Shown piece by piece: positions 8,505-17,116 of a stretch of DNA of 64,000 nt. The stretch's first letter is position 1, and each line of letters starts with the position of its first letter. Source of the DNA: Devosia geojensis (GTDB lineage Bacteria > Pseudomonadota > Alphaproteobacteria > Rhizobiales > Devosiaceae). The DNA lies in assembly GCF_000969415.1 (NCBI RefSeq), contig NZ_JZEX01000088.1, positions 54,789-118,788 of the forward strand. Reading direction: 5' to 3'. A program made the translations under genes and the position numbers. The notes under the pieces were generated by a model. It did no database searches and was not told the origin of the DNA. It saw nothing but the letters and a program-made list of their open reading frames with translations.

Positions 8505-9230
8505 TTACCAGGGACGCTCTTCGATCTCGACGGTCTTGTCCATCGGCATGCCGAGCTTTTCATAGAACGCACGGCGCTGGCGACGATCCTTGTCCTGCAC
8601 CATCCAGGCGCGCTTGGCGACCTCCTCCCCGTCTTCCTGGGGAATGACGACGATGCCGTCGTCATCGGCGATCACGCCGTCGCCCGGACGGACATAGACG
8701 CCCCCGCAGGTGATCGGCTTGCCCATGGAGGCGAGTTCAAGCCGGCCAGCCATGTGGCGCATCGAGCGCACCGAACAGAACACCGGCGATTGCTGAGCAA
8801 TACACTCGCCGGAGTCGCGGCAGGCTCCATCGATGATCAGGCCCACCGTGCCCTTGATCTTGGCGTCAAGCACGTTGTTCGAGCCCAGAAGGCCGCAGCG
8901 CGACTGCTTGGTGTCGATCACATGCACCTCGTCGGGTGCGCCGAACGAGTGACCGGCCGGCCACAGCGCATCCGGATGGGTGCTGCGATCGGGATTGCGC
9001 TTGTACTGGCGGTCGTCGAACTCCTCGTAGCTCATCGCCGGGATGGTGCGATTGATGATGTTGAATTCGGCGGTCGTCGCGATGCCGGCAAAGAAGATGC
9101 CGGGAAACAGCGGGCGCAGACGCGGATCCATCTCATAGGTGTTCATGTAGCCCATGGAGTCGAGGGCGTCGGTAACGTCTGAGGTACGTACCTTACGCAG
9201 GATCGTGAGTACGTCTGAATTGATTGCCAT
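8505..9230 (-). CDS. RraA-fold enzyme 1 (HMG/CHA aldolase-like family protein)
   Basis: 241-aa member of the RraA/dimethylmenaquinone-methyltransferase-like fold, whose enzymatic members are class II 4-hydroxy-4-methyl-2-oxoglutarate aldolases and oxaloacetate decarboxylases. The active-site loop GLIIDGACRD holds the conserved Arg-Asp pair used in pyruvate enolate and metal binding. It is the last gene of the leftward sugar-type ABC operon, 48 bp after the ATPase gene, so it probably acts on a catabolite of the imported compound. It is the first of three RraA-fold genes within 14 kb and differs from the other two by Asp instead of Asn at the DG/NG position. Actual reaction unknown. Confidence 0.85.
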   Translation of the reverse strand: MAINSDVLTILRKVRTSDVTDALDSMGYMNTYEMDPRLRPLFPGIFFAGIATTAEFNIINRTIPAMSYEEFDDRQYKRNPDRSTHPDALWPAGHSFGAPDEVHVIDTKQSRCGLLGSNNVLDAKIKGTVGLIIDGACRDSGECIAQQSPVFCSVRSMRHMAGRLELASMGKPITCGGVYVRPGDGVIADDDGIVVIPQEDGEEVAKRAWMVQDKDRRQRRAFYEKLGMPMDKTVEIEERPW

Positions 9231-9278
9231 GATGGTGTCCTGTTGCTGGGTGAGTTGAAAAGGCGCGACTGACGGACG

Positions 9279-10457
9279 TCAGGCCCTGATGGCTTCGCCG
9301 GTCTCGCCGTCGAAAAAGTGCAAGCGCTCGGTATCGAACGCGACTGTCACGGTCTGCCCGATCCGCACGTCGCTCTTGGCGGTGAAACGCGCCACGCACC
9401 GCGACTTGCTCTCATCGGCCTTGATCTCATCGAGGCTGTCGGAGCTGCGCACCTCGGCCGCCTGGGCATCGATGCCGAGATGCACGATGACGTCGGCGCC
9501 GAGCGCTTCGACGAGGTCGACCTCGGCGGTGATCTTATTGACCGGATCGGTATTTGGAACCGTCGCCGCATCGGCGACATCCTCCGGCCTGATGCCGACG
9601 ATCAACCGCTTGCCCGCATAGCGCTCGAGACCGGGATGCTCGGCACGTGCATGCGCCGGCAGCTTCAGCAGATGACTGCCCAGCCTGACCCCAAGGTTGT
9701 CGTTCCCACCTTCGAGGGTTGCCCAGTAGAGGTTCATTGTCGGCGCGCCAATGAAGGCGGCAACGAAGGTATTGCGCGGCTTGTTGTACATGTTGGAGGG
9801 GGTATCGACCTGCTGCAGCACGCCGTCCTTGAGCAGCGCCACACGATGTCCCATCGTCATCGCCTCGACCTGGTCATGCGTCACGTAGATGGTGGTGACG
9901 CCCAGCCGATGCTGGAGCGAGGCGATCTCGGCGCGCATCTGCACGCGCAGCTTGGCGTCGAGGTTGGAGAGCGGCTCGTCCATCAGGAAGACCGAGGGCT
10001 TGCGCACGATCGCCCGGCCCATGGCGACGCGCTGGCGCTGGCCGCCCGAAAGCTGACCGGGCCGGCGCTTGAGGTAGGCTTCGAGCTCGAGGATGCGCGC
10101 CGCTTCCTGGACGCGCGTGTCGACCTCCGCCTTCGGCATTCTGGCGATCTGCAGCGGGAAGGCGATGTTGTCGTAGACGCTCATGTGCGGGTAGAGCGCG
10201 TAGGACTGGAACACCATGGCGATGTCGCGGTCCTTGGGGTGGACGTCGTTGACGAAATCGTCGCCGATCCACACCGCCCCGTCGGTGATCTCTTCGAGGC
10301 CCGCGATCATGCGCAGGGCCGTTGACTTGCCGCAGCCGGAAGGGCCGACGAGCACGAGGAATTCGCCTTCCTCGATATCGAGCGTCACGTCATTGACGGC
10401 CTTGAGCGCGCCGCCGGCGTAGCTTTTGGTCAGGTTCTGAAGGGTTACGCTGGCCAT
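9279..10457 (-). CDS. Carbohydrate ABC transporter ATP-binding protein (MalK/UgpC type)
   Basis: Cytoplasmic ATPase, 392 aa, the usual size for CUT1 ATPases. Walker [10 protein letters not shown] at residues 38-46, signature [14 protein letters not shown], Walker [12 protein letters not shown], followed by the C-terminal TOBE/OB regulatory region (about residues 240-390). It works with the two permeases and the binding protein encoded upstream in the same operon. Confidence 0.93.
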   Translation of the reverse strand: MASVTLQNLTKSYAGGALKAVNDVTLDIEEGEFLVLVGPSGCGKSTALRMIAGLEEITDGAVWIGDDFVNDVHPKDRDIAMVFQSYALYPHMSVYDNIAFPLQIARMPKAEVDTRVQEAARILELEAYLKRRPGQLSGGQRQRVAMGRAIVRKPSVFLMDEPLSNLDAKLRVQMRAEIASLQHRLGVTTIYVTHDQVEAMTMGHRVALLKDGVLQQVDTPSNMYNKPRNTFVAAFIGAPTMNLYWATLEGGNDNLGVRLGSHLLKLPAHARAEHPGLERYAGKRLIVGIRPEDVADAATVPNTDPVNKITAEVDLVEALGADVIVHLGIDAQAAEVRSSDSLDEIKADESKSRCVARFTAKSDVRIGQTVTVAFDTERLHFFDGETGEAIRA

Positions 10458-10474
10458 TTGTCACTCCCACCGGA

Positions 10475-11371
10475 TCACTTGATGCCCTGTGTGGCGATGC
10501 CTTTGGTGAGCAATCGCTGCGAGGCAAGAAAGAACCCCAGCACCGGGCCGATGGAGACGAGCACCATCGCAAACAGGCCGCCGAAGGAGGACGAGCCTCC
10601 ACTGGGGTCGAGGAACAGCCGCAGCGCCACCGGAACCGTCATCCGATCGGTGTCGGTGAGGTAGATGAGCTGGCTGAAGAAGTCGTTGTAGGTGTTGATG
10701 AAGGTGAACACGGCCGTGGTCGCGAGCGCCGGCATCGACAGCGGCAGGATGATCCGCCAGTATCGTTGCCAGTAGGAGGCGCCGTCGACGACCGCAGCCT
10801 GTTCGAGCTCGCTCGGCAGCGAGCGCATGAACTGCACCATCAGGAAGATGAAGAAGGCGTCATGCGCGAGGAACTTGGGCACCACCAGCGGCAGGATGGT
10901 GTTCACCCAGCCGATGTTGAGAAAGAAGATGTATTGCGGAATGAGCTGCACATGAATCGGCAGCATCATGGTGCCGAGCATGATGGCAAAAAGGAACCAC
11001 TTGCCGCGGAATTCGAGCCGCGCGAAGGCATAGGCTGCCATCGAGCAGGCCAGGAGATTGCCCACGATCGCCAGCGCGCAGATGATGAACGAGTTGATGT
11101 AGAACTGCGTGAAAGTCAGGTTGCCGTAGAGCTGCCAGCCGCGCACGAAGTTCTCGAGCGTCCAGTTTGTCGGTATGAACCCCATGTCGCCGAAGATCTC
11201 GGCTTCGGGACGCAGCGCGCTGAACACCATCCAGATCACCGGATAGAGCATGACGAACAGCAGCGCGATCAACAGCGCGTGCAGCCCAAGGCCTTTCAGC
11301 CGGCGCATGTTCTCGCGCCGGCGCTTCTCGGCGCGCAGCAGTTCGGGATCGTAGGTTCTAGCGGTCGCCAT
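10475..11371 (-). CDS. Carbohydrate ABC transporter permease (MalG type)
   Basis: Inner-membrane permease of a CUT1 sugar importer, 298 aa, with about six helices. The coupling loop that docks with the ATPase is the segment around EQAAVVDGASYWQRYWRIILP. A basic cytosolic N-terminal tail (residues 1-25) precedes the first helix. Its start overlaps the preceding permease gene by 14 bp, so synthesis of the two is coupled. Confidence 0.92.
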   Translation of the reverse strand: MATARTYDPELLRAEKRRRENMRRLKGLGLHALLIALLFVMLYPVIWMVFSALRPEAEIFGDMGFIPTNWTLENFVRGWQLYGNLTFTQFYINSFIICALAIVGNLLACSMAAYAFARLEFRGKWFLFAIMLGTMMLPIHVQLIPQYIFFLNIGWVNTILPLVVPKFLAHDAFFIFLMVQFMRSLPSELEQAAVVDGASYWQRYWRIILPLSMPALATTAVFTFINTYNDFFSQLIYLTDTDRMTVPVALRLFLDPSGGSSSFGGLFAMVLVSIGPVLGFFLASQRLLTKGIATQGIK

Positions 11372-12335
11372 AGAACACCCAATAGCGCGAGGACCAGAAC
11401 ATCAGCGCCGTTGCGATGCCGATGGCGATGAGCAGGATCCAGGCCATGGCCGAGGCGTAGCCCATCTGCATCTGCTGGAAGGCTTGCTGATAGAGATAAA
11501 GCGAATAAAGGAGCGTGGAGTCGACCGGTCCGCCCCGCCCGTTGGAGACGACAAAGGCTTGCGTGAACGACTGGAACGAGTTGATCAGCAACAGGACGGT
11601 GTTGAAGAAGATGACCGGCGCGATCAGCGGCAGCGTGATGCGCCGGAACCGCTGCCAGGCGTTGGCGCCGTCGATCGAGGCGGCCTCGTAATAGGATTCC
11701 GGGATCTGCCGCAGGGCGGCAAGAAAGATCACCATCGAGGCACCGAAAGTCCAGACATTGAGCGCGATGACCGATGGCAGTGCGAAGGTCGGGTTGTTGA
11801 TCCAGCCACGCCCGGCAATGCCGAACCAGCCGAGAATGTCGTTGACGACGCCGCGCTCGCCGAACACTTCCTTCCATAGAAGCCCGATGCCGACGCTGGC
11901 CCCGATCAAAGACGGCACGTAGAACAGCGAGCGGTAGATAGCGAGGCCGCGCAGACCCCGATTGAGCGCCACTGCGATCGCCAGCGAAAACAGCAGCACC
12001 AGCGGCACGGACCAGCCCACATATGTCAGCGTCACCCAGATCGAGGTGATGAAGCGCCGGTCGGCTGTGAACAGGCGGATATAGTTGTCCAACCCGATCC
12101 AGGCAGGCAGGCCGATCACGGCATAGTTGGTGAAGCTGAGGTAGAGCGACGCGAGCATGGGCAGCGTCGTGATCAGCAGGATGCCGGCAAGCCAGGGCAG
12201 CAGGAACAGATAGGCCGCGCGGTTGTCGGCCTTCTTCAGCGCCGAGCCCGAACGGCCCTGCGGAATGACCCGGACTGGGCGAGCAGACATGGTCGCCGGA
12301 GAAGCCTGGTCGTCTGAGGCATCAAGCGTGCTCAT
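11358..12335 (-). CDS. Carbohydrate ABC transporter permease (MalF type)
   Basis: Inner-membrane permease, 325 aa from the ATG at 12335. This start is preferred to an in-frame ATG at 12389 because GGGGAAAG lies right before it. The cytosolic tail of about 45 residues is followed by six helices; the ATPase-docking loop is EAASIDGANAWQRFRRITLPL. It pairs with the MalG-type permease encoded downstream with a 14-bp overlap. Confidence 0.92.
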   Translation of the reverse strand: MSTLDASDDQASPATMSARPVRVIPQGRSGSALKKADNRAAYLFLLPWLAGILLITTLPMLASLYLSFTNYAVIGLPAWIGLDNYIRLFTADRRFITSIWVTLTYVGWSVPLVLLFSLAIAVALNRGLRGLAIYRSLFYVPSLIGASVGIGLLWKEVFGERGVVNDILGWFGIAGRGWINNPTFALPSVIALNVWTFGASMVIFLAALRQIPESYYEAASIDGANAWQRFRRITLPLIAPVIFFNTVLLLINSFQSFTQAFVVSNGRGGPVDSTLLYSLYLYQQAFQQMQMGYASAMAWILLIAIGIATALMFWSSRYWVFYGDR

Positions 12336-12408
12336 CTTTCCCCTCGGCACAGGATGGAACGCACTAGCTAGCGTCGCCACATCAGGCACATGCGGCCTGG
12401 AAAAGGAA

Positions 12409-12431
12409 CGTGCGGGCAGGTAGCCCGCACG
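12409..12431 (-). terminator. Hairpin between binding-protein and permease genes
   Basis: A perfect 9-bp stem, CGTGCGGGC (12409-12417) and GCCCGCACG (12423-12431) with a 5-nt loop, followed on the minus strand by TTCCTTTTCC. This is the usual position for a partial terminator or stabiliser that lets the binding protein be made in excess of the membrane subunits. Confidence 0.6.
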
Positions 12432-12444
12432 AGTCTTGGCAGAG

Positions 12445-13785
12445 CTAACGGGAGGCCTGGCTCAGTTGCTGCTGCAGCTCGCTCATCAGTTGGTCGGCCC
12501 CTTGTTCGGGGGTGAGTTGACCGAACGCCACCGCATCGTAGGCACGGTTCAGCGTGTCGGTCATGGCCTGGTAGCCACCCGCCGGCCAGAACACCGGCTT
12601 GGCGGTGTCGACGACCTGCTGATAGAGCTCGATATGACGGACCTGTGTCGGCTGGGTGTCGGGATCCTCAGCCTGGGCCGTGGCGAGATCGGGGATGGCG
12701 ACGACGCCATTGTCCGATTCATAGATGCCGGCCGCTTCGGTGTCCTGAGTCCAGAAGTTGATCCAGGCGGTAGCGATGGGCAGCTGCTCGGCAGCACAGT
12801 TGGCTCCGATGGCAATACCGTTCGAGCCCAGATCCATGCCGACCGTACCGTCCGGCCCCACCGGATAGGGGCGAATGTTGATGGTCGCACCGGGATTGAC
12901 GGTGTTGGTCACCGTTTGCACCGAACCCAGCTGGTTCGGTGGCCGATTGGTGGCGTAACCGCGTCCGTTGGCAAGGTTCGATTCCTCGACCAACGCGCTG
13001 TTCTCGCTGATCATCTCCTCCGGCGATTCCGTCACCCCTTCGTTGCGCAGCGTTTCCCAATAGTTGAACCAGGCGACAGCTGTTTCACGCGAGAAGGCGA
13101 CCTGCGAGCCGTCGAACACCTGCTCGCCGTGGGACTGCACCCACGGAATGAACGCATCCGGCTCGCGGCCCATGTTGTGAGTGGCCACTGCCCCCTCGGG
13201 CAGTGTCGGCTGCACGGCCCGCAGATGGTTGGCGTACTCGTCCCAGGTATAGGGCCATTCGATCGGCTCGACACCGTTGGCGACAGCGTTCTCGAGCATC
13301 TGCTCGTTATACATAAGGGCGAAATAGAAGACGCCGTGCGGGATCATATAGAGATTGCCGTCGGCGCCCCGCCCTGCGTTCAGGACGGTCTCGGGGATGC
13401 CCGAAACATCGAGCGTGCCATCGGCGACCAGATCATCAAGCGGGAGCAATATGTCGGGCCGGGCATAGGTGGCGAGCCAGCGCGACTGCATGGTGATGGC
13501 GCAGGGCTGGTTGTTGCCGGTCGACTGGATGGTCAGGCGCTCCCAATAGGGGGCGAAATCCGCATTTTCGCGGACAACCCGGACGCCCGGATTCTGCTGC
13601 TCGAACAGCTGGATGATCTGATCGGTCTTGTCGTTGCGAACCTGGCCGCCCCACCAGCTGAAACGGATTTCCCCCGCCAGGTCCTGAGCCGCGATGGGCG
13701 CAGCCGTGCCGGCCAACGCCAAGGCAATTGCGGTGCCGGAAAGGAACGACCGGCGCGTCGGCGCGGCCCTGAACTGAACTTGCAT
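12445..13785 (-). CDS. Sugar-type ABC transporter extracellular substrate-binding protein
   Basis: Periplasmic binding protein of family SBP_bac_1, 446 aa. The N-terminus carries a twin-arginine-like signal (TRRSFLSG at about residues 10-17, hydrophobic stretch, AQ-D cleavage near residue 34), so export may be by Tat. The mature start IRFSWWGGQVRND is typical of CUT1 binding proteins. It is the first gene of the leftward operon binding protein, MalF, MalG, MalK, RraA. Its upstream region holds one perfect and one imperfect copy of the GntR operator CTTGTATGCAAG, so it is probably induced by the pathway's own effector. Ligand unknown; a sugar, sugar acid or glycoside is likely. Confidence 0.9.
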   Translation of the reverse strand: MQVQFRAAPTRRSFLSGTAIALALAGTAAPIAAQDLAGEIRFSWWGGQVRNDKTDQIIQLFEQQNPGVRVVRENADFAPYWERLTIQSTGNNQPCAITMQSRWLATYARPDILLPLDDLVADGTLDVSGIPETVLNAGRGADGNLYMIPHGVFYFALMYNEQMLENAVANGVEPIEWPYTWDEYANHLRAVQPTLPEGAVATHNMGREPDAFIPWVQSHGEQVFDGSQVAFSRETAVAWFNYWETLRNEGVTESPEEMISENSALVEESNLANGRGYATNRPPNQLGSVQTVTNTVNPGATINIRPYPVGPDGTVGMDLGSNGIAIGANCAAEQLPIATAWINFWTQDTEAAGIYESDNGVVAIPDLATAQAEDPDTQPTQVRHIELYQQVVDTAKPVFWPAGGYQAMTDTLNRAYDAVAFGQLTPEQGADQLMSELQQQLSQASR

Positions 13786-13894
13786 GGCATCCCTCCTGTT
13801 TGCGATCGCTGCTTCCGGCGGTGATGCCGGCGCGCATCGTGCATGACGTGCGGCAGGTACTTTGCCTGACCCATTCCTTCGTCACGGCTTAAGT

Positions 13895-13906
13895 CTTGTA
13901 TGCAAG
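13895..13906 (-). promoter_or_regulatory. GntR/FCD operator copy 1 (sugar ABC promoter)
   Basis: CTTGTATGCAAG on the plus strand within the symmetric context TCTTGTATGCAAGA. In the direction of transcription it reads CTTGCATACAAG and lies 9 bp after TTGACA, so it covers the expected -10 region and suits a repressor. The same sequence at the same spacing is found before the RraA-like gene at 16984. Confidence 0.75.
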
Positions 13907-14090
13907 ATAAAGACGTGTCAACTACGAATTCGGCGCCGGAGCAAAAATCCTATCGGATTCCCGCGCGGCCAAAGTTGGCGTTTTTCCGCCAAAATCCGCG
14001 CTGGCGCGGGCATACAGCCGGCACCGGCACGGAACACGACACTGCGTTCTGGCTTCCACAGACTTATGATACGCTTAAACGATCATCCGT

Positions 14091-14104
14091 CTTATGCATA
14101 CAAG
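14091..14104 (-). promoter_or_regulatory. GntR/FCD operator copy 2, imperfect
   Basis: On the minus strand this reads CTTGTATGCATAAG: one arm is intact and the other carries a 2-nt insertion relative to CTTGTATGCAAG. It lies 184 bp upstream of copy 1 in the same control region, a distance that would allow looping between two bound dimers. Confidence 0.5.
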
Positions 14105-14111
14105 ATAGCAA

Positions 14112-14408
14112 TCATGAATTCAGTCCTTCCGGACGTTTCATGAACCAGTCCCAGCGTGAAACGCTGAGCTCGGCGAAAACGCGCTCAGTCCAATAAGGAT
14201 CTGCACTGGCGAAGGCTTCGGCTGCCGCCTGGTTCTCGGCCCGCATGATGATCATGCTGCCTATCGGCTCACCCGCCCCGTCGAGGTAGGGACCGGCAAG
14301 GATCAGATCGACGCCAAGGGCGTTGTAGTGGGCTCGATGGGCGTCACGATGCGCCAACCTCGCGTCGAGCCCGTTTGGCTTGTCGCGGCCGCTGACGATG
14401 AACAGCAT
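14112..14408 (-). CDS. YciI family protein
   Basis: 98-aa alpha/beta protein of the YCII/dimeric ferredoxin-like fold. It shows the family histidine region LAHRDAHRAHY and the AEAFASADPY segment; the conserved His-Asp pair of this family is thought to be catalytic. It begins 3 bp after the stop of the dehydrogenase gene and is the last gene of the leftward operon starting at 16984. YciI-like proteins often accompany catabolic genes, sometimes as muconolactone-isomerase- or hydrolase-like enzymes, but the role here cannot be told. Confidence 0.82.
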   Translation of the reverse strand: MLFIVSGRDKPNGLDARLAHRDAHRAHYNALGVDLILAGPYLDGAGEPIGSMIIMRAENQAAAEAFASADPYWTERVFAELSVSRWDWFMKRPEGLNS

Positions 14409-14411
14409 GTC

Positions 14412-15293
14412 CTACCTCTTCTGGTAAAGCCGCGAGACCGACGCGCTGTCGGCCATTTCATTGCCCTCCTCGGCGAATTCGGCATAGCGCGCGACCGCCA
14501 GTTCGATCATGGGCATATCGAGATCGAGTTCTGCCAAGAACTTGTGAACCGACTTGAGATCCTTGTTCACCTGCCTGGCATAGGAGCGCGGCGGATCGAA
14601 GTCGTCGTCTACCATCTGGGTATAGATGCGCTGCAGGATGGCGCTATCGGCCAGACCACCCTTGAGACATGTCGGCAACAGCTTTGGATCGATGCCCGCC
14701 GCCCGTGCGGTGGCGAGCAGTTCGGCCATCAGGATGTAGTTCACCCCGACGATCGCCTGGTTGAGTATCTTGGTTTTCTGGCCCGAACCGAGCGCCCCCA
14801 TATACGTGACATTGCTGCCTATCTCGCGGAGCAGGGGTTCGACGCGCTCGAAGAGAGCCCTGTCGCCCCCGACCATCAGCGCCAGATTGCCTTCACGGGC
14901 GGGTTGAGGACCGCCCGACATCGGCGCGTCGAGCCAATCGGCGCCGGTCTTGTGCTTGAAACGCCGGGCGATCTCGCGCGTGGACGCGGGCGAGGATGTC
15001 GACAAGTCTATGACGAGCTCTGCCCGCCCCCTGCCCGCGGCAAATCCCTTCTCGCCGAGGACAACCTCCTCGAGCGCGTCGTCTCCGAGGACACAGACCA
15101 GCCCGACCTCACACCGCGACCAGACCTCGGCAGCGCTATCCGCCCATTCGACACCGCTATCGCGGACCACCTCATAGCGGTCGCGCTCGAGATTCCAGGC
15201 GGTGACCTGGTAACCGCGCGAGGCGAGATTGAGCGCGATGGGAGCTCCCATGATGCCGAGGCCGACGAGGCCGATGGCGGGCTTGTCGTTCAT
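14412..15293 (-). CDS. NAD(P)-dependent beta-hydroxyacid dehydrogenase (3-hydroxyisobutyrate dehydrogenase family)
   Basis: Cytoplasmic oxidoreductase, 293 aa. Rossmann motif GLVGLGIMG at residues 8-16, substrate-binding DAPMSGGPQPAREG near residue 125, and the catalytic lysine K173 in GQKTKILNQ. Relatives oxidise 3-hydroxyisobutyrate, reduce tartronate semialdehyde or act on aldonates and branched hydroxyacids. It overlaps the amidohydrolase gene by 4 bp. With that lactonase-like enzyme and two RraA-type lyases it suggests oxidation of a sugar acid or hydroxyacid, but the substrate is not visible. Confidence 0.9.
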   Translation of the reverse strand: MNDKPAIGLVGLGIMGAPIALNLASRGYQVTAWNLERDRYEVVRDSGVEWADSAAEVWSRCEVGLVCVLGDDALEEVVLGEKGFAAGRGRAELVIDLSTSSPASTREIARRFKHKTGADWLDAPMSGGPQPAREGNLALMVGGDRALFERVEPLLREIGSNVTYMGALGSGQKTKILNQAIVGVNYILMAELLATARAAGIDPKLLPTCLKGGLADSAILQRIYTQMVDDDFDPPRSYARQVNKDLKSVHKFLAELDLDMPMIELAVARYAEFAEEGNEMADSASVSRLYQKR

Positions 15294-16195
15294 GCCACAC
15301 CCTCCATTTCGACGCGGTAGATGCGAGCAGCGTTCTGCCAGAACAGCTGGTCACGCTCCTCCACAGGCAGATCGGCTACGATCTCGGCAAATCCGGAGAA
15401 GATCGTATGGTAGGACCCGACGAGACTATCGACCGGAAAGTTCGAGGCGAACATGCATCTTCCGATGCCGAAGATCTCTATGGTGTCACGCACGATCCCG
15501 CGATTGGAGTCAGCCGTCCAGGGCTTCCCCCGCTGACCAAGGCCCGAAATCTTCACGGCGGCGTTGGAGTTGTCGGCAAGCAGGCGCATGGCCTCGCGCC
15601 ATCCGGCAAGTCCTTCCAGTGAACGGTCGGCAGGCAGGCCGGTATGATTGAGGATTATCTGTGTTTCGGGGCAGGCCTGCGCCAAGTCGGCAGCCTCCGC
15701 CAAATGCCACCATGGCGTCTGCAGATCGAACGACAGGCCGTTGCGGGCCAATAGGCCATAGCCCCGCCGCCAGTTGGGGTCACCCATCGAACCTGAAGCG
15801 CCGCGCTCGACGGCGTCAGGGCTGGACGCTGCAGCCGGCTTGTGGCGGATGCCGCGCACGAAACTTGCCTGGCCATGGGCGGCAAGCACTTCGGGCGCAT
15901 CGTCACGGTCGAGCCAGGCCTGAGCCACCATGACGTTCGGAAGCCCCTCGCGCTGGCGCAGCCTCTCAACCCATGCCACCTCGCCCAGAGGATCCGCCGG
16001 GTCCCACTCGGTTTCGATGAAAACGCTGCCGACGAGCTCGAACCCCTCAGCATCCGCGCGCAGATCATCGGGCAGATAATCGCGCTTGATGGCCTCGTAG
16101 TTGCCGTAGCGAAAGCTCACAGGCTTGTCGGCCAACCAGGGGAGGTAGTTGGCCGACAGATCCCAAAAATGCTGATGGGCATCGAGGATGCGCAC
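15290..16195 (-). CDS. Amidohydrolase family 2 protein (COG3618, fuconolactonase-like)
   Basis: Metal-dependent TIM-barrel hydrolase, 301 aa. The N-terminal HxH-type motif DAHQHFWD is at residues 5-12; a LNHTGLP segment near residue 195 and ASNFPVD near residue 258 supply the other His and Asp ligands. COG3618 members include L-fuconolactonase, 4-sulfomuconolactonase and 2-pyrone-4,6-dicarboxylate lactonase relatives, so lactone hydrolysis is the best guess. It lies 12 bp after the RraA-like gene 2 and overlaps the dehydrogenase by 4 bp. Confidence 0.88.
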   Translation of the reverse strand: MRILDAHQHFWDLSANYLPWLADKPVSFRYGNYEAIKRDYLPDDLRADAEGFELVGSVFIETEWDPADPLGEVAWVERLRQREGLPNVMVAQAWLDRDDAPEVLAAHGQASFVRGIRHKPAAASSPDAVERGASGSMGDPNWRRGYGLLARNGLSFDLQTPWWHLAEAADLAQACPETQIILNHTGLPADRSLEGLAGWREAMRLLADNSNAAVKISGLGQRGKPWTADSNRGIVRDTIEIFGIGRCMFASNFPVDSLVGSYHTIFSGFAEIVADLPVEERDQLFWQNAARIYRVEMEGVA

Positions 16196-16207
16196 GACGG
16201 AGCCCCG

Positions 16208-16984
16208 TCAGGCTTCAAGCTCAGCGTAGTAGCGATCGATCGCGGCCACATCGACGCTTTCATCATGCGGCCGCCCGAGCTTGTCGTAGCGCGCAGCACG
16301 AGCCTTCATGTCGGCAGCGAGAACCGCCTTGGCATGGAGAGCCACCTCACGCGCGATCTCGATCGGAACGACAATCAGGCCGTCGTCGTCACACCCGACG
16401 ATGTCGCCGGGGCGAACCTGGGCGCCTCCGATGCCGATCGGCGTATTCAGCTCGACCACCTCGATACGGCCCGGAATGATTGTGCGGCCGCGCTCGCGGC
16501 AGGCCATCGGGGTCTTTTGCATGGTGACTTCGCCGGTGTCGCGACAATAACCGTTGGTGACGATACCGACAGCGCCCGCAGCCTGAAGCGCCAGCACATT
16601 CTCAGAACCGAAGAACCCCACTTCACCAGCACTACCCGTATCGGTGACGACCACAGAACCCTCGCGCACAAGGTCGGTGAGCCCGCGTCCCTTATGCCCC
16701 TGCTTCTTGAACCAGATGCCGTGGGCATTGACGATATCCTCGGTGGTATCGAGCTTCCACATCGGCGTATTGGCAGGTACGCAGCGCTGGGTGACGGCCG
16801 GTCCCCAGAACTTCATGCCGAGCCACAGAGGGCGGATCTCCTGGCTGACGAGACCGACGTTGAAATAGCCAAGCCCATCCATGGCGTCGGCAACATCCAC
16901 TACGCGTAAGGGCTCGAAATACTTGCGGATCCTGTAGGGATCCAACGTGCGACCCATGGAGTCCATTGCGCTCGGTGCGGACAT
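16208..16984 (-). CDS. RraA-fold enzyme 2
   Basis: 258-aa RraA/HMG-aldolase-fold protein. The start at 16984 is preferred because GGGAGAGGG precedes it; the longer frame back to 17065 would cover the promoter and operator. The active-site loop is GIVTNGYCRD, keeping Arg-Asp but with Asn where enzyme 1 has Asp. Late motif GGAQVRPGDIVGCDDDGLIVVP is conserved in the family. It is the first gene of the leftward operon RraA-amidohydrolase-dehydrogenase-YciI, whose promoter carries a perfect GntR operator. Probably an aldolase or decarboxylase for a 2-oxo acid; the substrate is unknown. Confidence 0.87.
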   Translation of the reverse strand: MSAPSAMDSMGRTLDPYRIRKYFEPLRVVDVADAMDGLGYFNVGLVSQEIRPLWLGMKFWGPAVTQRCVPANTPMWKLDTTEDIVNAHGIWFKKQGHKGRGLTDLVREGSVVVTDTGSAGEVGFFGSENVLALQAAGAVGIVTNGYCRDTGEVTMQKTPMACRERGRTIIPGRIEVVELNTPIGIGGAQVRPGDIVGCDDDGLIVVPIEIAREVALHAKAVLAADMKARAARYDKLGRPHDESVDVAAIDRYYAELEA

Positions 16985-17054
16985 GGCAAACCCTCTCCCA
17001 ATGCTGGCCGGCTTGGGCGCATTCCCTCCGGCGACGACCTTGTTGAGAGGCAAT

Positions 17055-17081
17055 CTTGTATGCAAGAAGAGGAGCTGTCAA
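17055..17081 (-). promoter_or_regulatory. Promoter with GntR/FCD operator copy 3 (RraA-2 operon)
   Basis: On the minus strand TTGACA (17081-17076) is followed after 9 bp by CTTGCATACAAG (17066-17055). Element and spacing are identical to those before the sugar ABC operon. The start codon of RraA-like gene 2 lies about 70 bp downstream. Confidence 0.75.
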
Positions 17082-17116
17082 CATGCAATGAGGACGCTCA
17101 TTCGCGCCAGGATCGA

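Larger units (their letters stand above)
13786..14111. promoter_or_regulatory. Intergenic control region of the sugar-type ABC operon
   Basis: 326 bp between the YciI-like gene and the binding-protein gene, more AT-rich than its surroundings. It holds a -35-like TTGACA (minus strand, 13916-13921) followed after 9 bp by the operator CTTGCATACAAG (13906-13895), and a second, imperfect operator at 14091-14104. No gene-like reading frame with a ribosome site is visible. Confidence 0.75.

Noticed and set aside
13862..14196. Two short overlapping plus-strand frames in the control region at 13.9-14.2 kb
   Set aside because: They run through two operator copies and a promoter, and neither has a ribosome site or family resemblance.
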